A stretch of 64,000 nt of DNA, from assembly GCA_002270565.1 (NCBI GenBank), contig NQMI01000130.1, forward strand, positions 62,001 through 126,000, given 5' to 3'. This document shows, one piece after another, positions 19,486 through 31,529 of the stretch. The first letter of the stretch is position 1; each line of letters begins with the position of its first letter. A program made the position numbers and the translations under genes. The DNA is from Stenocarpella maydis. Lineage: Eukaryota > Ascomycota > Sordariomycetes > Diaporthales > Diaporthaceae. The notes under the pieces are model-generated. The model ran no database searches. It had not been told where the DNA came from and saw only the letters and a list, made by a program, of their open reading frames with translations.

Positions 19486-22400
19486 CTAGACAACAACCTC
19501 CTCGCCCTCGTCCGGTTCCTCGATGCTCGTGCGCCGCTTGGCTTCAACAGCTGGCTGTACCTTCTCGCCGTCTTCGCTAAGAACGACCGGCGGTTCGACA
19601 TTGGTCTTCGCGTCATTGACGCCGTCCCTGTCGGCGGGGCCGCTTGTCTCGTCTGTTTCCTTGGCAGCCTCGTCTGCTGCCTGCGCCTCGACTGGCTTCT
19701 CCGTCGTAGCCTCGGGGTTAGCTGTCTTTTCCTTCTCGGCAGCGGCTTCCCCCTTGGTGGGGCTGCTATCCTTGTCTTTCTTCGCAAAAGGCCAGAGCCC
19801 CAAGAAGTTGCCCTTATTCCCGCCCCCACCGCCAGTTGGGTGCACAGGCATCGGCTTGACAAGCACCTTTTCCCGTTCTGCGTCGAAGCCCGGCGCCGCA
19901 CCACCGGCATTGGCAGTGGCTCCCGACGATGACTCGGGCATGGCGAAATCGCCAAACTCCTCGTCGCTACTGTTGCCGCCATCCCCTCCCTGGCCATCTG
20001 CTTCGTCTTCAGAGTCGGTCGAGTCTCTGCCGTCGCCAAAGGTTTCCTTGGTGCTCTGGTCTTTTCGGTTGCCCAGTGCCCCGCGCCACCACCCTCCCCG
20101 GTTCCAGCTGCTACCCTGTCCGCTGGTGTTCTCACCGCGCCCAAGACCGCCTTCATCAATCTCATCATCTTCGTCGCTCTGCTCGTCGTCCTCATCATCC
20201 GCAAACGGGTTGCGGAGCTGCCCATCGCCCTCTTCCTTGCCTTGCTGGAGCATCGAGCTCACCCCTCCCCTACCCAGGCCGTTCCCCTCGTTGACCTCGC
20301 TGTCTTCCCCCGCTTCTTCGGCTTCCTTTCGTTTCGAGGCAAGTCGAGCCGCAAAAGCCATGCGGGCGCGGGAAGGGGGGGTGTTCAGCGGTGGCGGTGG
20401 AGGAGGTGGAGGCGGGATTGAGGGTGGGTTTAAGCTGTTGGATGCAGACTGGCCTGAGGCGTTGAGGGGGTCGGTGTAGGCACGGAACTATGAGCTATTA
20501 GCATGTATGCCTAACTGTACCCAACGTTAGATAATCGCGACGGCGGAATAGTCAGACACAAGGAGATAGACGAAAGGAAAATCCGGGGTATGAGGTGGGT
20601 CTAGACAACCCCGACCAGAGCACGAAGAGACAAGGGCGCCATGTGAACAGCAACACGGAGCCAGAACCGAGGATCCGAGTCGGATAGGTCGCCGGACCGT
20701 GGCCGAGAAGGGGTAGCCGGGCCGAAGAGGATTCCAGGCCTGAGCAGGGGCCACCATCACCAATCCACCGTCCCACACCACCAGACCCACACTGATATAC
20801 AACTGGCGACAGCCAATCCCGAGGTTGGGATCGAGACGCGGAAGCCGTTGTGGCATGAGGTCGTTCTCCGATGGGTGACTGGACGCCCACTACCCCGGTG
20901 GGCCGGACATAACAGCCGGCACACATCACCCCAGCTCTTGCAGACCCGAGTCATTGTGCTTATTCCTACAACTATTGATTTTCCTAGAGCTGCTTCTCCA
21001 CTCGACATATCTCTTCGTCGGCTACCAGCTCGCCCAAGTCGGCGTCCGGACTCGTGTCCTTGTCTGGCGGTGCGCTCATCTGGACCAGTCGTCCAATCTC
21101 GACTAGGCAGGCCTGAACCCTCATGTCGTGTTCGCTTGGGGGGTTGCCCGGAGGACAAGACAGTATGTCGGCCATGCGGTCCAAGAATGTGCCAGGGTAT
21201 TTCCCAGCGAACAGATTTTTGACAAGTCGTAAAATGCCCCCGTGGTTCTCCTCGTCTCGTCGTGCTCGGCGTGGTTGCATCTCGTCCTCGGATGAGAAGT
21301 TGACTGAGATGAGTAGGCGGAACAGGGGGTCGTTGTCATCGTCCGCTTGGCCGACAACGTCTGTCTCCAGCTCCAACGCCCCGTCATCCACTTGTTGGAC
21401 AGGGCCTGGGGGGTCGTCGCCCGTGCGCCCCACATTTTGGTCCTCGACATCTTCCCACTCATCGGGCGACAGGTGACCCAAGTTAGATTCACTTTCGTCG
21501 CCCAACGAGACGTCTTCGAAGTCGTCGTCACTGTGGTCGGTCACGCTGCTCCCCCGAGGGCATCCGGCGGGACGAGGGGCGAATGGCTTCTGGACCGTTT
21601 TGCGTGGCTCTAGCTCGTCCTCGTCGCCGCTATCGCGATCATGATCATCGTCCAGATCCGGGCACGACCTCTCAGGATCATCCGAGTCGGAGTCCTCAAT
21701 ACAGTCCTCACGTCCATAGAAACCAGACGCGGAACGGGTAAAAAGCAGCGGCAAAGGGCGGCCAGCAAAAGCTGACAAACCAGAAGACCTCCTAGGGCGT
21801 GGTTGGGAATGGACATAGGGAAAAATACCAACCTCGTTGTTAACATCCTCCTCATTCTCAGCCTCTTCATCCTCGTCTTCATCAGAACTGCTACCAAAGC
21901 CAGACATCAATGTCCCTGATGAGATGGCAAATGGCCCTATCCCATTGCCGCCACCATTGTCACTGGCGTCGCTCAGGCCGCCGTTAAGGCCCGCATCAGC
22001 CAGGGCGTTCGAGCTGCCGCCTTGTGAGCTGCCGAACGCGGCGCCAAGACTGGATAGACCGACCGCTGAAAGACCACCAGCTTGTCTGTTGCTCATGGCC
22101 ACTTCAGGCCGCACACCTCCCAGGATGGCGTTGTCGCGCTCACGGGTCTCCGCGAGAGCGCCCTCGACGTAGTTGATCCACTCCTGATCCATAACCTTCT
22201 GCAGCACCGTCTCACTGAGAAGCTCAGGGGGGTGGCGTTCGGTGAACTTGACCACCTCTTCGGCGATGAGGGTGAGGTGGCCCATGTACCCCATGCGGGT
22301 CTTGTTCTGTTGCTGAGACTGCTCGCTGGCCAGCTGGCCGTTGATGATCTGGCTCGTGATGTCGGCGGATTCGAACAGAGAAATTGCGAGCGTCGGGTTG

Positions 22401-24780
22401 AAGCCGCGGTCCATTGGTCCGTTGAAGACTTGTTGCACGATGTCATAAACAACGTTGTGGAGGAAATTGTTCCAGGGGTATTTGAAGAAAAATGACAGGA
22501 TCGTAGGAACGATTCCATACTCAACAAATTGCATCTTGAGGTAGTCTCCAACCACAGGCTGCACGTTGCTCATGTCCTGAGCCTCGGGCTGCACCTCATG
22601 GCCGACCAGGATCGACGCGTCGCCTGCTGCCTGACCTGACTGATCAGGATCGACAGGATGTGGTACGGCTTGAGGCTCGTCACCCTGATCGGCGGCACCA
22701 GATGCCTGGGCCTCCTTTGACTCTTCCGTTTTAATGGCACTCTCGTCGGGGCCAGTTTGCGCCTGAGAGAAGAGCGGCGCAGGTTTATCTGCTTCTTCGG
22801 GAGCTGGAACTTCGGATTCAGATAGCTGGGGCTCTTGAGCCCCAGCGCTCGTGGTCTCGAACTCAGCTACTGACGATGCTGCTGGGGTATCAACAGCAGG
22901 GGTGGAGGCCACGCTGTCTTCCGTAGAGCTTGCTGCATCCTGTGGCTCTGGTGTCGTGGGCTTGTCCTCCAATAAGGACTTTTGCATATCTTCCACCAGA
23001 TCTTCGACCTTTGCGCCGTCGTCGTCCTTTGACGGAGATGGGGGGAGCTCGCCTAGATCGGCCACCTTGCGCTTCGAGGGCGACAACGGTGCCACAACCA
23101 TGTCCGGGTCGTCAAATTCAGGCTCCTCGACCTTCGCATCGCTGACCTGGAGCCGCGGGGAGCTCAGAGGCTCGTCGACAAAATCGTCCTCGTCCTTATC
23201 CAGGAATGAAGTTGCATGGCCAGCCTGTATCTCCTCCTCGGCCTTGACGAACTCGTGTGATGTGTCTTCGGTCATCTCTTTGCTGTGCGCCACCTCCTCA
23301 AAGCCATCATCCTCGGAGATGTTGGTTATCTCCAGTCGTCGGCCCTCATCGACGGGCGACGAGTGCGATATGCGCATAGTAAGGTCGTCAGCTGAGGTTG
23401 GGACGTCCTCGCCGCGCAGGGCCGAAAGCTTGCCCTCGACACGCAGCCGCTGGCGTTCGCTATCTCTGGCGGCGATAAGCTCCTCGGACCCAACCTCGTT
23501 CAACAAGCCCATGTTACTGCAGTGTAGCAGCTCGGCCATCAGCTCGCACGTCTTGAAACGGTCAAAGCCGAGGGGCTCGATCTTGTCACCAAAGGTAGAA
23601 TCAAGACGAGCTTTCTGTGCCGGTGCGTTCATGATCAGGTTTGCGAAGTCGGGGACATGCTCTGCGAAGAGCCGCAGCAGGGTGCCCAGATAAATGGGGT
23701 CTCGGCTTGAGGGGGAGGAGCTGGCCTCTGCGCCAACATCGGGGTCGTAGTCGGAATTGTTCTTGCGGATGACCTCGATGACGATGCCCACGCCGACGGT
23801 CAAGGCATTCCCTCCACCAAGCATGTAGGAAATTAGCTTCTCGACGCAGTCCTTTGATACCAGCTGTCTTGTAAGCTCATTCGGACCGATGCACGTCTGC
23901 TCGTTTTGCGAGGCGTTTGCGGATACGGTAATGATGGCTTTCATAAAATCACCGGCGGAGGTCTGAGTAGCCCAGCTGTGCTCGGGGCCGAGGAACGACA
24001 GGAGTGTTGGCATGACATCTTGGGTATAAAGCCACTGCGCGGCAAGTCAAGATTAGCATGGAGGGCGTTGGAAGACGTGCGGTCGGTACTTACCTCGACT
24101 ATTCCCTGGCCGGCCTCGGTCCGCTCGAGGCTGATGATCTTGAGCAGCAGGTCCATGATCATGGGGCAGTCAACATGCCTGAGCATATCCGGCACCGCAT
24201 TGTCGATAGACTTGAGCAGCTCGATCATCTCCTCGGTCTTCTTGTCAAACAGGGCTTCGTTGACCTTTGTGAAGTAGCTGGCCTGCAGGGGGTCGAGAGG
24301 GATAGGATGCCGCAGGAACTCCCAGAAGTTGCGCAGCATGGTCTTGTTCGCGAGCAGAGCCTCGCATATTGACCAGTTGTCGGACGCAAGAATCTCGGCT
24401 GCAACGTACGCGTACCTATTGCGCTTCTTCTCCATTTCTTCCTCCTTGTTCTCAGGCTCTGACGCCCTGGATGATGCCCTTGGCCGGGAGAAGGGCAGGA
24501 CACGGCCCTTGCCCTTCTCGGTCTCGGGCTCGGGCTCCTTGTCGTCGTCAACCTCGGCATCCGGAGCCGCGACTGGCTCTAGTTTGGGGGCGACAACGTA
24601 TTCGAGCAGCTTGACGAGGATGGGCTCATCCCTCAGGTAGTCGATAAGCTTTGCATTGTGTTGCTTTAGTTCCTGTATGAGGTCGCCCTCGTCGAGAAGC
24701 TCTTCGAGGGTAAAGTCATTCTTGTCGAGGATGGTGTCGATGGTGGATATGTTGGCGTAACCGCCAAATCTCCAGAACAT
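19486..24780 (-). CDS. SAPS-family Sit4/PP6 phosphatase-associated regulatory protein
   Basis: Homologue of yeast Sap155/185/190 and fission yeast Ekc1, which bind the PP6-type phosphatase Sit4 and act in cell-cycle and nutrient signalling. Exon 1 is 24094-24780, starting MFWRFGGYANISTIDTILDK, the conserved SAPS start. Intron 1 (24035-24093, GTAAGT/GCGCAG) joins GQGIVE to WLYTQDVMPTLLSFL. Exon 2 runs to about 21002 and holds the helical SAPS repeat region (NLIMNAPAQKA, TCELMAELLHCSNMGLLNEVG, FFKYPWNNFLHNVVYDIV) followed by acidic tails. Exon 3 (19486-20487) encodes FRAYTDPLNASGQ, a polyproline run and an acidic C-terminus. The last intron (20488 to about 21001, donor tentative GTGGAG) is long and contains a SINE-like sequence. 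About 1570 residues. A stretch at about 21710-21836 could be a further in-frame intron. Confidence 0.9.
20500..20985 (-). repeat. SINE-like dispersed sequence in the last SAPS intron (candidate)
   Basis: The last SAPS intron is several times longer than the others in the window. On the plus strand it contains GTCGTTCTCCGATGGGTGAC (about 20862-20881), close to the 5S rRNA internal promoter C-box (..TAGTACTTGGATGGGTGAC), preceded by GGAAGC as in 5S, and followed by a GC-rich tail. This suggests a 5S-derived SINE or a 5S pseudogene inserted antisense to the gene. Boundaries and target duplications could not be fixed. Confidence 0.3.
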
Positions 24781-27700
24781 CTTGCCGGTGCTGCCAACAA
24801 GCCCCTACGTCACAGCGCCAGCAGTCTGGCGCCCGACAGGGGATGGGTGATGGGGGGGTAGGTATTTGGCCTGCGCGGCGATCATGCAGATGGCCGCCCG
24901 GCGGTCGATGGAGAGGAGCACACGCGGGAGGCGGAGTGATGATATCGATCCGATGGAAAGGATGTATGTATTCTGTGTTGTGGTGGTGGTTGGTGGTAGT
25001 AGTCGAGGGCTGTCGAGTACCGTGCCGGGACGGTGCGGGAAGTGGGTGGAACAGGGCTGGGAGGCGGTGTTCAGCACGGCTGTCTAAACTACACCCAAAA
25101 TCATGCAGTCGCGGTTGACCTGGGGTGATCAATCGCGAGGGGTATCTCAATGAAGTCTATTGTCTGCGAGGGAAGAGGCGCGGTGTCAGCGTTCAAGATC
25201 GAGGTGAAGTCGGAGAAATCAAATGACTTGTCAGCGAGGCTTAGCCAACCAAGCAGCAGGGCAGGCGGATGAACACAACGGTCTTGGCGGGACCGGGGTA
25301 CCGACGGCCAGGTGGGCGAGAGAGGGAATGGCGTTTGTGTTTGGTGGCCCAGCGCGGTCAGCCTAGCTATTAGCAGCGGCAGTGAAACGACATGTGAGAG
25401 ACCGGATCAGGAGGCCTGGGTGGTCCCACACCCCTAGGCATTGGAACCACGCAGCCGTCCAAGGTCCGGGGGTCCTTTGGTTGTCTCTCTGCTGGCAGAC
25501 CAGTCCCAGCCTAGCCCAGTGCGGTCCGGGAATGTGAGAGCTTGGAGCTCAAGCCCTGGCCCTGACTGATAAGTGACCGACTCACTGGTCGATGGTGCCA
25601 ATGGCTCCGACCCCGACGCCCGCGCATGCGTGCCACACGTCACGGCCATGGCTAGATTGCGACTTGTGTGTTGCACCTTCAGCTCGAGCCTGCCGTGTTG
25701 GCTGTCCGGGAACGAATGCACGGGGCTGTCCCATCGGTATTGGAGATGGCGGCTATCCCACGCGAGAAGATGCCATAGGATGGAACTAGGACGGGGGGTC
25801 GTCCCCGGCTGGCTATCACCATTCGATTCGAGTTCGCGCCGAGACTCTGGCGATTGACGACATGGGTTCCCACATCTGGGGAAAGTTCTCCTTCTTGACG
25901 ATGTCCCCTGGAGGCAAAGGACCGGCTGCGACGGCTTCGGATGGCCAAGCTCAAAGGAGGTGGATGGGGTGGGGGGGAACGGATCGGAACCTACAAATCT
26001 TGGAAAGCTCCCCTGGACCCAAGAGTAGAGCAGAGTGGTAGTCTCGTCAGAGCGTATGCGCCGTGGTGGTTCCAGAGACAGAAAAGCACAGACCCGAGGA
26101 GAGAAATAAAGCCATAAATAAGGGAGGGGTGGTGGATTGTGGTGTGCGTCGTGTCGAGTCGAGGACAGGACAGGACAGGCGGTAGGGACGGGGCAGTGAG
26201 TGCCAGGTTCTGGAAAGCTGTGCACTGCAGCTGGACGGTCGGTCAATCTGGTGTTGAAGGAGAAGTCGGGTTTGATGGGAGGGGGAACCCGAGGGCGGGC
26301 GGTCAGTCAGTAAACCCCATCAGAGTTCAACAAACAGATTACGAGTTTGCTCTGCCAGGGTCTTGGCTAAACAGTGGGCGGGCGGGCCAAGGGTCGAGAC
26401 CTGGTCAAGGGCACACACAGTGGGTTTGCTCAGGGCCCAAGGCTGCCTGCTGCCAGGGTACTCACTCGGGTGCTATTCTTGCTTGTGCTCATGCAGGCCG
26501 TCAGGAGAGCCTGGCTTCCGTTTCTACTCCGTCACGTCAATACGGCAACATGCAGGCCCGTCTATCCCAACAAATGTGAACAATAGCCATCATAACCCAT
26601 TGGGCTTGGGTGTTTTGTCTAGAAAACTACCAGCCGAGAGCCTGGATCACTGGATCCTCTAATGTCTGCTCATCTGGTCCATGTTACAATGAACCCAGGC
26701 TATCCGTAGAATCAGTCCGACAGTCGGCGCCGACAACCACCGTATCCGTCACACGTAACAGAACAGTCACCGTAACCTCCGTATTGCGTTCTGCGGTATG
26801 ATGTGCCATGCTTCAGATACGCGCGACCTGAATCGAGGCACACGAAGAGAGCGACAAGACAAGCTACTGCAGAGACAGAGACACGTGTCGTCTCGCATGT
26901 CTTGTGCTCTTTGTCTTGCCCGTACGTGTCTCAACTCGGACGGCGTCATCCGCCTCCAACACTCTCTCTCACTCACTTCTCCGTCACTAGTTCTCTCAGA
27001 CGAGCCAAAGTGCTCGCACTCGCAAAGTGGGCGTATCCCTGCACCACCGCGTTTCGGCCCGCTAGCAAGCGACGACGATCACGTGCCACATGTGGTGCCC
27101 ATCTTCGATATGCTGCCATAGATAATAGACCTTAATATCCCAGACCGGACCATGCTGGCAGTCTCGCCTCTTTGAACTATCTGCCACATGTGGCGCTCTG
27201 CATGATGCTTCCAAACATTGCCATATCTCCTGAGGCGGCACATCTCTTCATCCGTGGAGCCACAGCAGCTTCGAAAAGGAAGCCGGTCAATGTGGTGTAT
27301 GCCCACGCGACCAACCTAGATCGGCACTGGAGAAGATTGCAGATCCCAAAAATGATGTACATACATTATATACATCATTAGGATTAATGACTCCTACGCC
27401 ACGGCTTCGCATCGGCCTCTGCATTGCCCGGTTGGGTCCCGTCCCATCTTGACCCCAGATGTGCGGCTGGATGAGGATCCTGGCTGTTTCTCACTCACAA
27501 TATCAACTGCCCCCTGTCCTCGATGTTGGTCCATCTCATCCTCCTCGGATACTACCAACTGTCCACGCGACGATGCGCCTCATGGCCCAGCCTTACAGCA
27601 CGTGGAGTGTGAACCCCCGCGCGGTCGAACAGATTCGACATGCACATCATTGTCCACGTGCGCATTTCATTGGTCTTTCATTGGTCCATCTGGGGCTCTC

Positions 27701-27968
27701 CCCTGCCAAGCAGACCGGGAGACTGGGCCCAGGTGACATGAGAGCACGAAGCCCGGTTCTGCTATACCTCGCATATAAATGTTGTGATATCCCCAAGATT
27801 AGCGCGAGAATCTAATAAGTGAGAACAAGGTTGGAACGAACACCAGTTCGCAGGTTGCTCTGCCGTGCGTGCCACCCGCCTTCCCGGAGCAGCAACATCA
27901 TCATCACCACCAACCAACTCCAACCCCCGCATCCGCTCCCAGCTCTCCTCCCACCTCACTCGTTCACC
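24781..27968. other. Long intergenic and leader region
   Basis: GC-rich, pyrimidine/purine-biased sequence upstream of SAPS, with no supported gene. A 270-residue minus-strand frame (25434-26246) is open but Pro/Ser/Arg-rich and without motifs. I regard it as chance openness in the SAPS upstream region. 26.7-27.4 kb is also empty. Confidence 0.5.
27774..27780 (+). promoter_or_regulatory. TATA box upstream of the AIM6-like gene
   Basis: TATAAAT, 189 nt before the ATG at 27969. Confidence 0.45.
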
Positions 27969-29001
27969 ATGCTGCCATCTGTCATCACCACGGCCCTGGT
28001 CGCAGCGGCGGGCGTCTCGGCCCAGTCAGATGTGCCAATCTCACCGGCCCTGCAGAAGATCATCAGCGACGCCGCCTCGGACCCCAAATATGACTACCCG
28101 ACCTCCCTGACCAGGAACATCGTCCCCAAGGGATTCGTAAGTAGTAAAACAAGACACCACCCGTAGCCCGCCCAGCCCAGCCGAAATACCCGCTGACCCC
28201 CAGATGACCGCCTAGCACTCCCACAACGACTACTGGCGCGAGGTCCCCTTCTACTCAGCCCTCAGCATCGGCGCCATCAGCGTCGAGGCCGACGTCTGGC
28301 TCTACAACGGCACCCTGCACGTCGGCCACGACCAGTCCTCCCTGACCGCCGCCCGCACCCTGGACAGCCTGTACATCCAACCAATCCTGTCGGTCCTGCG
28401 GCGCCAGAACCCAAACAGCACCTTCGCCGGGGGGGCGGGGTCCACCAGGAACGGCATCTACGACACCACCCCAGGCCAGACGCTCTACCTCTTCGTGGAC
28501 GTCAAGACCGACGGCGCATACACCTGGCCCGCCGTGGTCGAGGCCCTGCGGCCCCTCCGCGAGGCCGGCTACCTCACCGCCTACGACGGGGCCTCCGTCG
28601 CCGCGGGGCCCGTCACCGTCGTCGGCACGGGCAACACCCCGCTCGGCCTCGTGCAGGGCGTCTCCCCGCGCGACTACTTCTGGGACGCGCCTCTGCCGCT
28701 GCTGGGGCTGACCTACGCCAATATCACCTCGGACGTCTCGCCCATAGCCAGCACGGACTTTGGCGTCGTCTTCCCCGGCGTCAGGGACACCGGTGGGCTC
28801 AGCGATGTCCAGAAGGTGCTCCTAGCCGCGCAGGTCGGCGTCGCGCACGCCAAGGGGATCAAGGTCCGGTACTGGGACCAGCCCGGGTGGCCGGTGGGCA
28901 CACGGAACGGCGTGTGGAGGGCGCTGTGGGATGCCGGGGTGGATCTGTTGAATGTCGACGATTTGGAGGCCGCGGCTGATTTTTGGGAGGGCTCTGGTTG
29001 A
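27969..29001 (+). CDS. Secreted AIM6-like / PLC-like phosphodiesterase
   Basis: Member of the fungal AIM6 family, related to PI-PLC and glycerophosphodiester phosphodiesterases (TIM-barrel). A signal peptide is likely (MLPSVITTALVAAAGVSAQS). Exon 1 is 27969-28136 and exon 2 is 28216-29001 (317 residues). Joining PKGF to HSHNDYWREVPFYSALSIGAISVEADVW gives the family's first His motif (HSHNDYW), then EADVW and LHVGHD, then LFVDVKTDG, and VRYWDQPGWPVGTRNGVWRALWDAGVDLLNVDDL near the end. The first AG after the branch site (CCCCAG at 28198-28203) would bring an in-frame TAG, so the acceptor must be GCCTAG at 28215. No yeast-like mitochondrial role should be assumed, since this copy appears secreted. 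Confidence 0.87.
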
Positions 29002-30282
29002 TCTTCCGGCTTTCGTGTGTGGAATATGCGGTTGACAGCGGACGAGTGGACATGTCCGGGTTGGACAATGGCAAACAATTCATAACGTGACCGGACGGCC
29101 TGGCTGTCTAACTGGTTGGTCCAATGAAACAGCATCTCCTGCTGACATCTTTCAAGTCAGCTAGGAGGCGCTGCCTGCTCGCTGAGACCGCAGGCCCGAA
29201 ACCATGGCGTGGAATTCCGAGCACATGTGACCAAAAGTATTGAATTTTGCTTCACAATTGTGACCTCGCGTCTAAGGCACAGGGCTCCAGTGATGCGTTC
29301 CCAAGCGATGCTCTTGAATGCAATCTTGATAAATCATTATCAACTGGTATGAGCATAACCTCGCTGTGCCTTGGGGACGTCGCTTGTCCGGTATATCTCG
29401 TAACTAACTATCCTTGAATGCATGTATCATGGCCACGACAAAAATTGAATAGTACGCGGCACACCCAATCTTTGAAATTCTTACCCGCCACCACCCCCCC
29501 CCACACTCTACAAAAAAAAAAAGAAAAAAATACTTTAAGAAAAACAGAAAGAAAACAATCCGTCCTCTCTTCCTCCATTTTCTTCTTCCCGGTGCCGCTA
29601 TTTAAGAACCCTTCCATCAATTGATGCCAGCTCCCGGTTTGCTCTTCCCTCCCACACGTATCCATCACTTTCTCGGCCTGTGTGCCCGAACAACGAATCC
29701 ACCAGGGTTTCATGCCTCTTTATGTACAAATCAAGCCTCTCCATGTCAGAGCGTCGAAACTGTGACGTCTGGTGGCTCCTAGATCCAACGTCACCATAGA
29801 TCAAATCCGCCAGGGGAGAGACCTGTCCGGCGCTGGGCAACGGATGCCGGGGTCACAGTCGTTCCTGGAAATGGGATGGCCGGAGCTGGACCGGAATTCT
29901 GGGGGAAAGGTTGTGGGTTGACGAGCATACCCCCTGCCACGTGGCCACCGTCGACGAGTCTGGGGTTAACGCCCGTTGAGAATCGGAAGGGCCATTCCTC
30001 GGCCGGGCACGCTTGTTGCAGAAGCCGGGGCGCTACCACTGCCCATGCCCATGACGGCCTGCTGGTGCCCGCTGGAAGCTCCGGCCGACGACGTGAAGGC
30101 ATCGCGTTCGGGAACAAGATATCCAGGAGCCACCTGGCCGCTCTAGTATCCACTCGTGGCACTGCCGCCAACACCCGTAAAATATCCGCCGCTTCTCCTC
30201 TCTTCGCGGGTAGATCCCTCAGGCGACGAGCTTACCTCGCCCGTCTTCACGTCCCCCGGGGCGGCGTGGCCATTTCTCTCGA
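29002..30282. other. Intergenic, no supported gene
   Basis: An A-rich run near 29511-29545 and several short frames without motifs. The composition falls towards the AT-rich island that begins at about 30.6 kb. Confidence 0.45.
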
Positions 30283-30726
30283 GTGCGCCAGCCCGTCAGA
30301 TGCTGTACTCGGGTTTCAATGCTCCTCGAAGTCCAAGCCTTCATGCACTGGACTGAGAACCGCCGAATTCGAATCCCATATGTGAAGACCATTGCAATGC
30401 CCTACAAGGCTCCTCAAAAGAAGCAGCCCCAGAAGCTGTGCCTTGCGGAGGTTCGAAAGAGCAACCAGAACAATCATAACGAGGCAGTCCAGTTTGAGAA
30501 GGACACTGCGAGAAAGGCAAAGCTCACAAAGGCCGCCTGTAATGAGGAGAAGAAAATTAAGCGAACTGCGGCAACCATCGCAAGGGAGAAGGAGATCGGT
30601 AGAAAAAAGAAGAAACAGCGCCTAAACGACCCGGATAACAAGGGCAATACTAATAGCGAGGATAATATTGATAACCGGATTATTAATAATAAGGATATCA
30701 AGGGCGCTAAGGAGGATAGTGCCTAA
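30283..30726 (+). mobile_element. Probable transposase C-terminal tail fragment
   Basis: From about residue 40 of a 147-residue frame, the sequence is a Lys/Arg/Glu-rich helix (RKSNQNNHNEAVQF, KLTKAACNEEKKIKRTAA, IAREKEIGRKKKKQR) followed by an Asn/Asp-rich tail ending KGAKEDSA. It resembles the basic coiled C-terminus of fungal pogo/CENP-B-type DDE transposases, with no catalytic domain left. It ends 14 bp before the left inverted repeat of the element at 30741 and lies outside it, in plus orientation. Codon positions are increasingly AT-rich (RIP-like). The family link is by resemblance only. Confidence 0.4.
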
Positions 30727-30740
30727 GACATAATAGTGTA

Positions 30741-30785
30741 CCATCTGACCCCCACTAGTGGAACACCCCTACCAGTGGAACGAGG
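30741..30785 (+). repeat. Left terminal inverted repeat
   Basis: Pairs with 33312-33356 in reverse complement. It contains the internal palindrome CCACTAGTGG. The flanking dinucleotide TA is at 30739-30740. Confidence 0.9.
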
Positions 30786-30799
30786 AGCCACATATAAAC

Positions 30800-31529
30800 T
30801 GCCCAAACTCACGATGCATATAAAATACTCAATACCTAGTGTTAAGAATTGATTTGTATAGCAAATTGAAGCTTAGAAGATAGCTAATCCATATATCTAG
30901 CCGGCCGCTTAATTCCACGCCCAGATCTCGTGATAATTAGTGCCGGAATGTCCTCCTGTTATGATCACACCAAACCTTCATGGGGTTCAGTAGGTAACCT
31001 GTAGGGTTTATGTTAGCAGAGTGGCGCAGAGGCGGCACGTGACTGAGTTGCAGTATATGAAGATACTACTCATAAAGAGAGTATAATTAGAAGTTATAAG
31101 GCTATCCAGTTAGTAAGACTGAAGACTTAGATTAATAATTAAAGAGTCTGTTCTATAAGAGCTATCTATTATAGTAATAACTATATTTATATATATATTC
31201 TGACCCTTTATTTATCTTTAATAATAGACTGTATGGACCGCTTGTTAACTTGCGCGGTCCAGTCTTGTAGTTGATAGGACTGCTTATTGGTTCTGGTGGT
31301 TCACCCTAGTTAGTGGGTCCCTAACCCTAACCCTGGTTATCTGAGGTGTTACTATTGGCTTGGGCGGGGAAATGCTTTTGGGTTCCTGATGTAGCTATCT
31401 GGAGTTATCTTTTGCGATAGTTATTAGCTAATAGATATAGGTTTATAATATTATCTCCCATTTTACTTTCTTGATTCTTAAAGATATTCCTATAAATATC
31501 CTTTTTAATTATTATATTTCTGATGAATT
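30800..31529 (-). mobile_element. Degraded leader/gag-like remnant following the LTR
   Basis: The minus strand downstream of the LTR reads a patchy frame (ATSGTQKHFPAQANSNTSDNQG, then EPPEPISSPINYKTGPRKL) with TAG stops. It is plausible as the start of the Copia gag region, cut off before the pogo left repeat. It contains the telomere-like CCCTAA repeats at 31319-31334. Confidence 0.35.

Noticed and set aside
22851..23693. 280-residue plus-strand Ser-rich frame
   Set aside because: Antisense shadow of the SAPS exon 2.
25434..26246. 270-residue minus-strand open frame
   Set aside because: Pro/Ser/Arg-rich with no motif, no splice logic and located in the GC-rich upstream region of SAPS; likely chance.
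30363..30376. GAATTCGAATCCCA as a tRNA B-box
   Set aside because: No A-box or cloverleaf around it.
31319..31334. Interstitial telomere or chromosome-fusion scar
   Set aside because: Only about 2.7 units and explainable by RIP of a Gln-Gly coding repeat.
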